A stretch of DNA of 64,000 nucleotides, taken from positions 124,001-188,000 of the forward strand of contig NZ_JAHKRC010000008.1 of assembly GCF_019345465.1 (NCBI RefSeq), read 5' to 3'. Shown here piece after piece: positions 56,491-64,000 of this stretch. The first letter of the stretch is position 1, and each line of letters starts with the position of its first letter. The stretch comes from Pseudomonas sp. NKUCC02_KPG (GTDB lineage Bacteria > Pseudomonadota > Gammaproteobacteria > Pseudomonadales > Pseudomonadaceae). Position numbers and translations under genes: made by a program. The notes under the pieces are model-generated. The model saw only the letters and a list, made by a program, of their open reading frames with translations, made no database searches and was not told where the DNA came from.

Positions 56491-56526
56491 AAAGGCGGAT
56501 ACCGATTGCGGTATCCGCCTTTTTTC
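56491..56526. terminator. Terminator between the repressor gene and liuD
   Basis: AAAGGCGGATACC, 6-base loop, GGTATCCGCCTTTTTT. It lies between convergent genes, and the A-tract/T-tract arrangement can serve both. It directly abuts the liuD stop, so no liuE follows. Confidence 0.92.
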
Positions 56527-58462
56527 ATTCCAGTTCGACCAGTGCAGAGCCTTCACTGACCATCTCGCCTTCCTGGAAGAACAAGGCTTTCACTACGCCC
56601 CCATGGGGCGCCCGCAGGCTGTGTTCCATCTTCATGGCTTCAAGAACCACCAATTGAGCGCCTTCTTCAACAGTTTGTCCGACTTCAACCAGCACCCGCA
56701 CAACGCTGCCATTCATGGGCGCTGTCAGGCCGCCCTGGGCGGTATGACTGGCATCCACGGCACTGATCGGATCGTGCAGGCGCACGCAGTGCAGCTCACC
56801 GTCCCAGCGCAAGTACAGCGCATCCGCCCGGCGAATGGCCAAGTGCTGGCGCCGTACCCCGTCCTGTTCGATGACGAGCTGTTCATTGCGCCAAATGGCT
56901 GAACTGCCACTCAGGTGGATGACCTGTTGCTCGCCATTGCAGGCCAATGCCAGCAAGGTTCGGGCAGGCAGGCCGCTACGAAAACCGTTGTTTGCCGACC
57001 AGGGTGACGCCGGATCATCGTCGCGCACGCGTGGGGCCTGACTTTGATCGAATGCTTCGGCGGCCGCAGACCAGAATGTTGCAGGCAGGGACTCCACGGC
57101 AGGCAGCAATTGTGCCTCGTAGCGCGGGATAAACCCGGTATCGAGTTCGGCTGCTGCGAAGACGGGATGACCAATGATACGGCGCAAAAAGCTCAGGTTG
57201 GTTTTCAGGCCGCCGATGGCAAATTCATCGAGCATCGCCAACAAACGCAAGCGAGCCTGCTCCCGGTCTTCTCCCCAGGCAATCAGCTTGCCCAGCATCG
57301 GATCGTAAAACGGTGAGATCTCGTCACCCTCACTGACGCCACTGTCCACGCGCCTGCCCGGACCTGCAGCGGACTCGCGATACACCTCAAGCCGTCCGGT
57401 TTGCGGGAGAAAATCATTGCCCGGGTCTTCAGCGTACAGGCGCACTTCGATGGCGTGGCCGTGTAATGGCACTTGTGCCTGGGTCATGGGCAAGGCTTCA
57501 CCCCGTGCCACGCGGATTTGCCAGGCTACAAGATCCAGCCCGGTGATGGCTTCTGTGACCGGATGCTCAACCTGCAAGCGCGTGTTCATCTCCATAAAGA
57601 AGAACTCGCCTCGCGCATCCAGTAAAAACTCTACGGTCCCTGCACCTACATAACCGATGGCCTGAGCCGCCCGCACGGCAGACTCGCCCATGGCCTGACG
57701 TTGTTCAACGCTCAGGCCGGGTGCTGGCGCTTCCTCCACGACCTTCTGGTGGCGACGCTGGATCGAGCAGTCACGTTCATTGAGGTACAGGCAGTTACCG
57801 TGTTGGTCGGCAAAAATCTGGATTTCCACATGACGTGGTTTGAGCACGTACTTTTCAACCAGCATCCGCCCATCGCCAAACGATGACAGGGCTTCACGCT
57901 GGGCCGAAGCCAGTGCCTCAGCCAGCTGACTGACCTCTTCGACGACTTTCATGCCTTTGCCACCACCGCCCGCCGTGGCTTTGAGCAGCACCGGATAACC
58001 GATGCGCTCGGCGGCCAGGCGAAAGGTCTCCAGGTCCTGGTCTTCGCCGTGATAGCCCGGCACCAAAGGTACACCCGCCACTTCCATCAAGGCCTTGGCC
58101 GCGGACTTGCTGCCCATTGCATCAATGGCGCTGGCGGGCGGTCCGAGAAAAATCAGCCCTGCGGCTTCGATGGCGCGGGCAAAGCCTGCGTTCTCCGACA
58201 GAAAACCGTAGCCGGGATGAATGGCCTGAGCACCGCTGGCCTTCGCTGCTGCGATGATCTTATCGATTTTCAGGTAGCTGTCGGCGGCCTTGCTGCCTCC
58301 CAGGTCCACACAGATATCAGCTTCACGGCAATGCCGTGCATCGCGGTCGGTCGAGCTGTGAACGGCGACGGTTGTGAGACCCAGGGCTTTGGCGGTACGC
58401 ATGACCCGACAGGCAATTTCGCCACGGTTGGCGACGAGCACAGAGGTTAGACCGGCAGTCAT
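56525..58462 (-). CDS. liuD: Methylcrotonyl-CoA carboxylase, biotin-carrying alpha subunit
   Basis: 645 residues: biotin carboxylase domain (N-terminal VLVANRGEIACRVMRTAK, ATP-grasp loop GGGGKGMK near 165, catalytic RLQVEHPVTE near 295), a linker, and a C-terminal biotinyl domain with Lys611 in EAMKMEH. Carboxylates 3-methylcrotonyl-CoA together with LiuB in leucine catabolism. Its start overlaps the liuC stop by four bases. Assignment to methylcrotonyl-CoA rather than propionyl- or geranyl-CoA rests on the liuABC neighbours. Confidence 0.93.
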   Translation of the reverse strand: MTAGLTSVLVANRGEIACRVMRTAKALGLTTVAVHSSTDRDARHCREADICVDLGGSKAADSYLKIDKIIAAAKASGAQAIHPGYGFLSENAGFARAIEAAGLIFLGPPASAIDAMGSKSAAKALMEVAGVPLVPGYHGEDQDLETFRLAAERIGYPVLLKATAGGGGKGMKVVEEVSQLAEALASAQREALSSFGDGRMLVEKYVLKPRHVEIQIFADQHGNCLYLNERDCSIQRRHQKVVEEAPAPGLSVEQRQAMGESAVRAAQAIGYVGAGTVEFLLDARGEFFFMEMNTRLQVEHPVTEAITGLDLVAWQIRVARGEALPMTQAQVPLHGHAIEVRLYAEDPGNDFLPQTGRLEVYRESAAGPGRRVDSGVSEGDEISPFYDPMLGKLIAWGEDREQARLRLLAMLDEFAIGGLKTNLSFLRRIIGHPVFAAAELDTGFIPRYEAQLLPAVESLPATFWSAAAEAFDQSQAPRVRDDDPASPWSANNGFRSGLPARTLLALACNGEQQVIHLSGSSAIWRNEQLVIEQDGVRRQHLAIRRADALYLRWDGELHCVRLHDPISAVDASHTAQGGLTAPMNGSVVRVLVEVGQTVEEGAQLVVLEAMKMEHSLRAPHGGVVKALFFQEGEMVSEGSALVELE

Positions 58463-59277
58463 GGGCGCGACTCCTGGGTCGATGGATCGGCTTGCCAGCT
58501 GGGAGCGCGTTTTTGCAGAAAGGCACGCAAGCCTTCCTGACCTTCAGGGCTGACACGAATCCTTGCAATGGCGTTTTCGCAATAGCGGCGAATGGCCAGA
58601 GTCGGTGCACCATGACTGACTTCCCGCAGCAGGTCTTTGCACGAACGCATCGCGTGCGGACTGTTGAGCAGCAGGTTTTCGGTCCAGTGGTCGATTTGCT
58701 GCTCAAGCTCGGCGATGGGGTAGCATTCTGACAGCAAGCCCAGCTCGCGGGCACGTTGGCCGCTGAAGCGCTCAGCGGTCAGGGCGTAGCGCCGCGCCGC
58801 ACGCTCACCGATGGCTTGCACCACGAAGGGACTGATCACGGCAGGTGCCAGGCCGATGCGCACTTCAGACAGGCAGAACTGCGCGTCATCCGCGCCGATG
58901 GCCATGTCGCAGGCACTGATCAGGCCCAGCGCACCGCCGTAGGCTGCACCTTGCACAACGGCCAGGGTTGGCATTTTCAGCTTGGCCAGGTTGTACATCA
59001 ATTCAGCCAGATGGCGGGCGTCGTCGAGATTGGTGTGGTAGTCGAGTTCGGCCGATTGCTGCATCCAGGCCAGATCGGCACCGGCGCTGAAATGTTTCCC
59101 GCGCCCGCGCAGCACCAAAAAGCGCAGGGCAGGATCAGACTGCACAGCGTCCAGAGCAAGAATCAGCTCGCGGATCATCTCGGCGTTGAAAGCGTTGTTC
59201 TTCTGCTCGCGGCTCAACCACAGGGTGGCGAAACCCCGGGGATCGGTGTGCAGTTCGAGGGTGTTGAAATCAATCAT
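58459..59277 (-). CDS. liuC: 3-methylglutaconyl-CoA hydratase (enoyl-CoA hydratase family)
   Basis: Crotonase-fold enzyme of 272 residues that hydrates 3-methylglutaconyl-CoA to HMG-CoA. The oxyanion-hole segments are LRGRGKHFSAGADLAWM near residue 60 and GAAYGGALGLISACDM near residue 110; the catalytic acidic residue of crotonases falls in FCLSEVRIGLAPAVISP. It lies between liuB (28 bp) and liuD (overlapping) in the operon. Confidence 0.93.
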   Translation of the reverse strand: MIDFNTLELHTDPRGFATLWLSREQKNNAFNAEMIRELILALDAVQSDPALRFLVLRGRGKHFSAGADLAWMQQSAELDYHTNLDDARHLAELMYNLAKLKMPTLAVVQGAAYGGALGLISACDMAIGADDAQFCLSEVRIGLAPAVISPFVVQAIGERAARRYALTAERFSGQRARELGLLSECYPIAELEQQIDHWTENLLLNSPHAMRSCKDLLREVSHGAPTLAIRRYCENAIARIRVSPEGQEGLRAFLQKRAPSWQADPSTQESRP

Positions 59278-59305
59278 GTCCGTCAGTCCTTAATGGCTGT
59301 GGGAG

Positions 59306-60913
59306 TTACATCCGGAACACGCCAAAGCGCGTGGCGTCGATCGGGGCATTGAGTGCCGCCGACAGGCCCAGGGCCAATACGTCGCGGGTTTGCGCCGGGT
59401 CGATCACGCCGTCATCCCACAAGCGCGCGCTGGAGTAGTAGGGGTGGCCCTGGTGTTCGTACTGATCGAGAATCGGCTGCTTGATCTCGGCTTCTTCCCG
59501 TGCCGAGAACGCCTCGCCATTGCGTTCAGCCTGTTCACGCTTGACCTGCACCAGCACCCCGGCCGCCTGTTCGGCACCCATCACGCCAATTCGGGCGTTT
59601 GGCCACATCCACAGAAAGCGGGGATCGTAGGCGCGGCCGCACATCCCGTAGTTACCGGCACCAAAGCTGCCGCCGATGATGACGGTGAACTTCGGTACTT
59701 TGGCGCACGCCACGGCCGTCACCAATTTGGCCCCGTGCTTGGCAATGCCACCGGCTTCGTACTTTTGACCGACCATAAACCCCGTGATGTTCTGCAGAAA
59801 TACCAGGGGAATACCGCGCTGGCACGCCAACTCGATAAAGTGCGCGCCTTTTTGTGCGGCCTCTGCAAACAGAATCCCGTTATTGGCCAGAATCGCTACC
59901 GGGTAGCCGTGTAAATGGGCAAAGCCGCACACCAGCGTGGTGCCGAACAAGGCCTTGAACTCATCGAACACTGAGCCGTCCACCAGCCGGGCAATGACTT
60001 CACGCACATCAAAAGGCTGCTTGGCATCAGCCGGGACGATGCCGTACAGCTCTTCGCGGCCATACAACGGTGCCAGCGGCGTACGCAGTTGCAACTGGCC
60101 CAGCTTGCGCCAGTTAAGATTGGCAACGCTGCGCCGGGCCAGTGCCAGCGCGTGTTCGTCATTGTCAGCGTAGTGGTCGGCCACCCCTGAAATCTTGCAG
60201 TGCACATCGGCGCCGCCCAAGTCCTCGGCGCTGACGACTTCACCCGTGGCAGCCTTGACCAGTGGCGGGCCAGCCAGAAAAATCGTGGCCTGCTGGCGAA
60301 CCATGATGGCTTCGTCGGCCATGGCGGGCACATAGGCGCCGCCAGCGGTGCATGACCCCATGACCACGGCAATTTGCGGAATGCCCGCGGCACTCATGTT
60401 CGCCTGATTGAAGAAGATGCGCCCAAAGTGCTCGCGATCAGGGAACACTTCATCCTGGCGTGGCAGGTTGGCGCCACCGGAATCCACCAGGTAGATGCAC
60501 GGCAGGCGGTTCTGTTCGGCGATGGTTTGCGCCCGCAGGTGTTTTTTGACCGTCAGCGGGTAGTACGAGCCGCCTTTGACGGTGGCATCGTTGGCCACAA
60601 TCATGCATTCCACGCCTTCGACCCGGCCAATGCCGGCGATTATTCCGGCAGCTGGAACGTCTTCGCCGTACACGTTGTATGCCGCCAACTGACTCAGCTC
60701 AAGGAAGGGCGAACCGCTGTCCAGCAGGCGATCAATGCGCTCGCGAGGCAGCAACTTGCCCCGTGAAGTGTGACGCTCCTGGGCCTTGGCCCCGCCACCC
60801 TGTTGCACCTGCTCAAGCAGGGCATGCAGGGCATCAACCTGTTTGAGCATGGCATCACGGTTGAGGCTGAACTCGGCCGAGCGCGGGTTGATCGTCGTAT
60901 GCAAGATGGACAT
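59306..60913 (-). CDS. liuB: Methylcrotonyl-CoA carboxylase, carboxyltransferase beta subunit
   Basis: 535 residues forming two crotonase-like carboxyltransferase halves. Characteristic stretches: [20 protein letters not shown] near residue 53, [19 protein letters not shown] near 140, [14 protein letters not shown] near 185, and [19 protein letters not shown] near 425. Transfers the carboxyl group from biotin of LiuD to 3-methylcrotonyl-CoA. It begins 11 bp after the liuA stop. Confidence 0.94.
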   Translation of the reverse strand: MSILHTTINPRSAEFSLNRDAMLKQVDALHALLEQVQQGGGAKAQERHTSRGKLLPRERIDRLLDSGSPFLELSQLAAYNVYGEDVPAAGIIAGIGRVEGVECMIVANDATVKGGSYYPLTVKKHLRAQTIAEQNRLPCIYLVDSGGANLPRQDEVFPDREHFGRIFFNQANMSAAGIPQIAVVMGSCTAGGAYVPAMADEAIMVRQQATIFLAGPPLVKAATGEVVSAEDLGGADVHCKISGVADHYADNDEHALALARRSVANLNWRKLGQLQLRTPLAPLYGREELYGIVPADAKQPFDVREVIARLVDGSVFDEFKALFGTTLVCGFAHLHGYPVAILANNGILFAEAAQKGAHFIELACQRGIPLVFLQNITGFMVGQKYEAGGIAKHGAKLVTAVACAKVPKFTVIIGGSFGAGNYGMCGRAYDPRFLWMWPNARIGVMGAEQAAGVLVQVKREQAERNGEAFSAREEAEIKQPILDQYEHQGHPYYSSARLWDDGVIDPAQTRDVLALGLSAALNAPIDATRFGVFRM

Positions 60914-60924
60914 GCCTACGCTCC

Positions 60925-62088
60925 TTAGCGAGTTTCGTTGAAGAGTTCACGCCCGATCAGCATGCGGCGGATTTCGCTGGTGCCGGCGCCGATCTCATAC
61001 AGCTTGGCGTCACGCAGCAGGCGGCCGGCCGGGAATTCGTTGATGTAACCGTTACCGCCCAGAATCTGGATCGCATCGAGGGCCATTTGTGTGGCGCGTT
61101 CGGCGCTGTACAGAATCACCCCGGCGGCGTCCTTGCGCGTAGTTTCACCCCGTTCGCATGCGGCTGCGACGGCATACAGGTAGGCGCGGCTGGCATTGAG
61201 CTGGGTGTACATGTCGGCAACCTTGCCCTGGATCAGTTGAAACTCGCCGATGCTCTGGCCGAACTGTTTACGGTCGTGGATGTACGGCACGATCAGATCC
61301 ATGCACGCCTGCATGATCCCGGTGGGGCCGCCCGAGAGCACCACGCGCTCGTAGTCCAGACCGCTCATCAATACCTTGACCCCGGCATTGAGCGTACCCA
61401 GCAGGTTTTCTTCCGGCACTTCAACGTCGTCGAAAAAAAGTTCGCTGGTGTTGGAACCGCGCATGCCGAGCTTGTCGAAATGGCTGCTTCGGCTGAAGCC
61501 TTTCCAGTCACGCTCGACGATAAATGCACTGATGCCGTGTGCGCCTTTTTCCAGATCGGTCTTGGCATAGATCACGTAGGTACTGGCATCCGGACCATTG
61601 GTGATCCAGGTTTTGCTACCGTTCAGCACAAAGTGGTCGCCGCGCTTGTCGGCGCGCAGTTTCATCGATACCACGTCGGAACCGGCGTTCGGTTCGCTCA
61701 TGGCCAGTGCACCGACGTGCTCGCCGCTGATCAGTTTGGGCAGGTACTTGAGTTTTTGTTCGTGGGTGCCGTTGCGGTTGATTTGATTGACGCACAGATT
61801 GGAGTGGGCGCCGTAGGAGAGGGCGACCGAGGCCGAACCGCGGCTGATTTCTTCCATCGCCACCACGTGGGCCAGATAGCTCAGGCCGGTGCCGCCGTAC
61901 TCTTCAGGGACTGTGATGCCGAGCAAGCCCATGTCACCGAACTTGCGCCACATGTCTACCGGGAACAGGTTGTCCTTGTCGATTTGCGCCGCCCGTGGCG
62001 CCAGTTCGGCGGCGACGAAGTTCTGCACCTGATCGCGCAGCATGTCGATGGTTTCGCCCAGGGCGAAGTTCAAAGTCGGGTAGCTCAT
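60925..62088 (-). CDS. liuA: Isovaleryl-CoA dehydrogenase
   Basis: FAD acyl-CoA dehydrogenase of 387 residues, oxidising isovaleryl-CoA to 3-methylcrotonyl-CoA. Family signatures: [17 protein letters not shown] near residue 131, [11 protein letters not shown] near 160, and the C-terminal [20 protein letters not shown] and [17 protein letters not shown]. The active-site Glu of isovaleryl-CoA dehydrogenases lies in the [12 protein letters not shown] segment (Glu near residue 254), as in the human enzyme and unlike most acyl-CoA dehydrogenases. First gene of the liuABCD operon. Confidence 0.94.
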   Translation of the reverse strand: MSYPTLNFALGETIDMLRDQVQNFVAAELAPRAAQIDKDNLFPVDMWRKFGDMGLLGITVPEEYGGTGLSYLAHVVAMEEISRGSASVALSYGAHSNLCVNQINRNGTHEQKLKYLPKLISGEHVGALAMSEPNAGSDVVSMKLRADKRGDHFVLNGSKTWITNGPDASTYVIYAKTDLEKGAHGISAFIVERDWKGFSRSSHFDKLGMRGSNTSELFFDDVEVPEENLLGTLNAGVKVLMSGLDYERVVLSGGPTGIMQACMDLIVPYIHDRKQFGQSIGEFQLIQGKVADMYTQLNASRAYLYAVAAACERGETTRKDAAGVILYSAERATQMALDAIQILGGNGYINEFPAGRLLRDAKLYEIGAGTSEIRRMLIGRELFNETR

Positions 62089-62144
62089 GTGGCACCTTGA
62101 TCGTTGTTCTTATGGAGGCGTTTACTGCGTCGCCATTGATAGCC

Positions 62145-62160
62145 TTGACGTTAACGTAAA
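62145..62160. promoter_or_regulatory. LiuR-type (MerR) operator, liuA-proximal
   Basis: TTGACGTTAACGTAAA with the palindromic core ACGTTAACGT, 57 bp from the liuA start. It is the exact reverse complement of the site at 62187-62202. The motif matches my memory of the LiuR consensus of gammaproteobacteria. Confidence 0.75.
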
Positions 62161-62186
62161 CTTGGGGCTTAACGCTGTCAATGACC

Positions 62187-62202
62187 TTTACGTTAACGTC
62201 AA
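62187..62202. promoter_or_regulatory. LiuR-type (MerR) operator, acyl-CoA synthetase-proximal
   Basis: TTTACGTTAACGTCAA, mirror image of the site at 62145-62160. The centres are 42 bp apart, about four helical turns, so a regulator could occupy the same face at both sites and control both divergent promoters. Confidence 0.75.
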
Positions 62203-62292
62203 CTTAGGCCAGAGTAATTGCAATTCTTCAAATGAGCGGGCGCGCACGTGCGCCTTGCTCATGCTCCCAGAACAATCACAAGAGGAGTTGTC

Positions 62293-63978
62293 ATGAAGCA
62301 GCAATCCGTCCCCAGTTACAGCCAGGGTGCGCTGGACAAGTCACTGCTGGCGATGACCATAGGTCAGGCCTTCGATCAGACAGCTGCGCTTTATCCCGAG
62401 GGAGAAGCGCTGGTAGTGCGCCATCAACAGCAGCGCTACAACTGGGCGCAATTGGCCCGGGCAGTTGATCTGCATGCCAGGGCGTTACTGGCTTTGGGTT
62501 TGAAGGTGGGGGACCGGCTGGGCGTGTGGGCTCCCAATGGCGCCGAATGGTTTATCAGCCAGTTTGCCAGCGCCAAGATCGGCGTGATTCTGGTCAATAT
62601 CAACCCTGCGTATCGGCTCTCGGAGCTGGAGTACGTACTCAAGCAATCGGCGTGTCAGTGGCTGGTGTGCGCGGGTGCGTTCAAGACATCCAATTATCAC
62701 GCAATGCTCCAGGAACTGATCCCGGAGCTGGCCGGGCAATCGGTCGGGTCACTGGAATGTGCGTGCTTTGCCGATCTGCGCGGGGTCATCAGCCTCGCGC
62801 CTGAGCCGCCTGCAGGGTTTTTGCCGTGGTCGCGACTTGCCGAATTGGGGGGTGAGGTTACGGCTGATCAACTCCATGCCCGCCAAGACAGCCTGCACTT
62901 CGATCAGCCGGTCAACATCCAGTACACCTCAGGTACGACAGGGTTTCCCAAGGGCGCGACCCTTAGTCATCACAATATTCTCAACAACGGCTATATGGTT
63001 GGCGAAAGCCTGGGTTTGACGGCCAATGACCGGCTGGTAATCCCGGTACCGCAGTACCACTGCTTTGGCATGGTCATGGGCAACCTGGGGTGTGTGACTC
63101 ACGGGACGACAATGATCTATCCCGGTGAAGCCTTTGACCCGGGCCTGACTCTGCAAGCGGTGACAGATGAGCGGGCCACTGCGCTGTACGGCGTACCGAC
63201 CATGTTTATCGCGATGTTGGATCATCCGCAACGTGCCGGGTCCGATCTGTCGAGCCTGCGCACGGGGATCATGGCGGGCGCCACGTGCCCGATCGAGGTG
63301 ATGCGTCGCGTCATCAGCGAAATGCATATGGGAGAAATACAAATTGCCTATGGCATGACTGAAACCAGCCCGGTCTCGATTCAGACAGGTCCGGCAGACG
63401 AGCTTGAATTACGTGTTACCACTGTGGGGCGTACCCAGCCGCAACTGGAGAGCAAGCTGATCGACGCCGAGGGAAACACCGTTGAACGCGGTGAGATTGG
63501 CGAATTGTGTACTCGTGGTTACAGCGTGATGCTGGGTTACTGGAACAACCCGCAGGCGACCCGTGATGCCATCGACAGCGAGGGCTGGATGCACACCGGT
63601 GATCTGGCGCAGATGGATGAGCAGGGGTACGTGCGCATTGTGGGGCGCAACAAGGACATGATCATTCGTGGTGGCGAGAACATTTACCCGCGGGAGCTGG
63701 AGGAGTTCTTTTTTACCCATCCGGCAGTGGCGGATGTGCAGGTGGTGGGTATTCCGGACGCCAGGTATGGCGAGGAAATCGTGGCCTGGATCAAGTTTCA
63801 CCCTGGCCACACGGCCAATGAGCTTGAGCTGCAAACCTGGTGCAAGTCCCGTATTGCCCACTTTAAAACGCCGCGTTACTTCAAATTTGTTGATGCATTC
63901 CCGATGACCGTGACCGGCAAGATCCAGAAGTTCAAAATGCGCGAGATCAGCATTCTGGAATGCGTGCCCCAAAACTGA
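62293..63978 (+). CDS. AMP-binding acyl-CoA synthetase
   Basis: 561-residue adenylate-forming ligase that activates a carboxylic acid to its acyl-CoA. Motifs: P-loop [18 protein letters not shown] near residue 215, [10 protein letters not shown] near 355, the hinge [21 protein letters not shown] near 436, and the catalytic Lys in [12 protein letters not shown] near the C-terminus. ATG 62293 is preceded by AGAGGAG. Divergent transcription from liuA and the shared LiuR-type sites suggest it activates isovalerate or a related branched acid feeding this pathway; the substrate is inferred from context only. Confidence 0.9.
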   Translation: MKQQSVPSYSQGALDKSLLAMTIGQAFDQTAALYPEGEALVVRHQQQRYNWAQLARAVDLHARALLALGLKVGDRLGVWAPNGAEWFISQFASAKIGVILVNINPAYRLSELEYVLKQSACQWLVCAGAFKTSNYHAMLQELIPELAGQSVGSLECACFADLRGVISLAPEPPAGFLPWSRLAELGGEVTADQLHARQDSLHFDQPVNIQYTSGTTGFPKGATLSHHNILNNGYMVGESLGLTANDRLVIPVPQYHCFGMVMGNLGCVTHGTTMIYPGEAFDPGLTLQAVTDERATALYGVPTMFIAMLDHPQRAGSDLSSLRTGIMAGATCPIEVMRRVISEMHMGEIQIAYGMTETSPVSIQTGPADELELRVTTVGRTQPQLESKLIDAEGNTVERGEIGELCTRGYSVMLGYWNNPQATRDAIDSEGWMHTGDLAQMDEQGYVRIVGRNKDMIIRGGENIYPRELEEFFFTHPAVADVQVVGIPDARYGEEIVAWIKFHPGHTANELELQTWCKSRIAHFKTPRYFKFVDAFPMTVTGKIQKFKMREISILECVPQN

Positions 63979-63984
63979 AACCCA

Positions 63985-64000
63985 GTGGGAGCGGGCGTGC
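63985..64000. repeat. REP-type repeat, family 1 (copy 3, cut by the window end)
   Basis: GTGGGAGCGGGCGTGC begins 7 bp after the acyl-CoA synthetase stop and matches the first arm of the family-1 REP elements, but the window ends before the second arm. Confidence 0.6.

Noticed and set aside
1..64000. CRISPR arrays, insertion sequences and genomic islands
   Set aside because: No regularly spaced repeats, transposase or integrase genes were seen; the repeats found are REP-type palindromes.

Overview
This window is chromosomal DNA of a Pseudomonas species. Gene content and order closely match the Pseudomonas core genome as I remember it from P. aeruginosa: nadA-bepA-tusA-perM, acnB-DUF1289-usp, lpxH-ppiB/glnS-cysS-folD, a tRNA-Arg/His/Leu/His cluster, tig-clpP-clpX-lon-hupB-ppiD-fabI, the npp peptide transporter, mltD-gloB-methyltransferase-rnhA-dnaQ. 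The separate liu operon without liuE, the single prrF sRNA locus and the REP families point to the P. fluorescens/P. putida side of the genus rather than P. aeruginosa. No rRNA operon, CRISPR array, insertion sequence or complete prophage was seen.

Layout. 0-5 kb: end of a Tad pilus inner-membrane gene, quinolinate synthase, a BepA-type periplasmic protease, a TusA-like protein and an AI-2E/PerM permease. 5-10.4 kb: acnB on the minus strand, a 407-bp gap with a large nested palindrome, a DUF1289 protein, a tandem universal stress protein behind an apparent ANR-dependent promoter, and miaE. 10.4-15.4 kb: a MarR-controlled tripartite drug pump (outer-membrane factor, HlyD adaptor, DHA2 permease) with a legible operator/promoter. 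15.4-21 kb: lpxH-ppiB, glnS-cysS, folD. 21.1-21.9 kb: four tRNAs. 22-31.7 kb: protein quality control (trigger factor, ClpXP, Lon, PpiD), the nucleoid protein HU, a degenerate tRNA-Asp-like sequence, and fabI. 31.7-39.1 kb: NppA1A2BCD (Yej-type) oligopeptide ABC transporter. 39.2-44.3 kb: mltD, gloB, a methyltransferase, rnhA, dnaQ, a GNAT acetyltransferase. 44.3-50.2 kb: a LysR gene, a small conserved protein, an FMN reductase, phnWX for 2-aminoethylphosphonate degradation with a divergent LysR gene, and a YebC/YeeN-type protein. 50.2-56.5 kb is the most accessory-like part: a leucine-rich-repeat/protein-kinase fusion, a 3' scrap of a spore-coat-U pilin gene, an M14 carboxypeptidase, the Fur-controlled sRNA PrrF, an Lrp regulator divergent from leucine dehydrogenase, a small Pseudomonas-type DUF protein, and a CI/LexA-like repressor that has lost both catalytic residues. 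56.5-64 kb: the liuABCD leucine/isovalerate operon divergent from an acyl-CoA synthetase, with two mirror-image MerR-type (LiuR) operators between them.

Functional links. Leucine dehydrogenase (54.2 kb) starts leucine deamination, and the liu enzymes complete isovaleryl-CoA breakdown to HMG-CoA; the lyase for the last step and the regulator LiuR are not in the window. tig, clpP, clpX, lon, hupB and ppiD form one chaperone/protease block with a likely sigma-32 promoter before lon. PhnW and PhnX are consecutive steps of one pathway.

The observations I would look at first are the active-site-dead S24 repressor (55.8 kb), the degenerate tRNA-Asp with encoded CCA (28.6 kb), the LRR-kinase fusion next to the pilin-gene scrap (50.3-51.9 kb), and the nested palindrome upstream of acnB (7.9-8.0 kb). 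Identifications rest on reading translated sequences and recalled family features; no database search was run.
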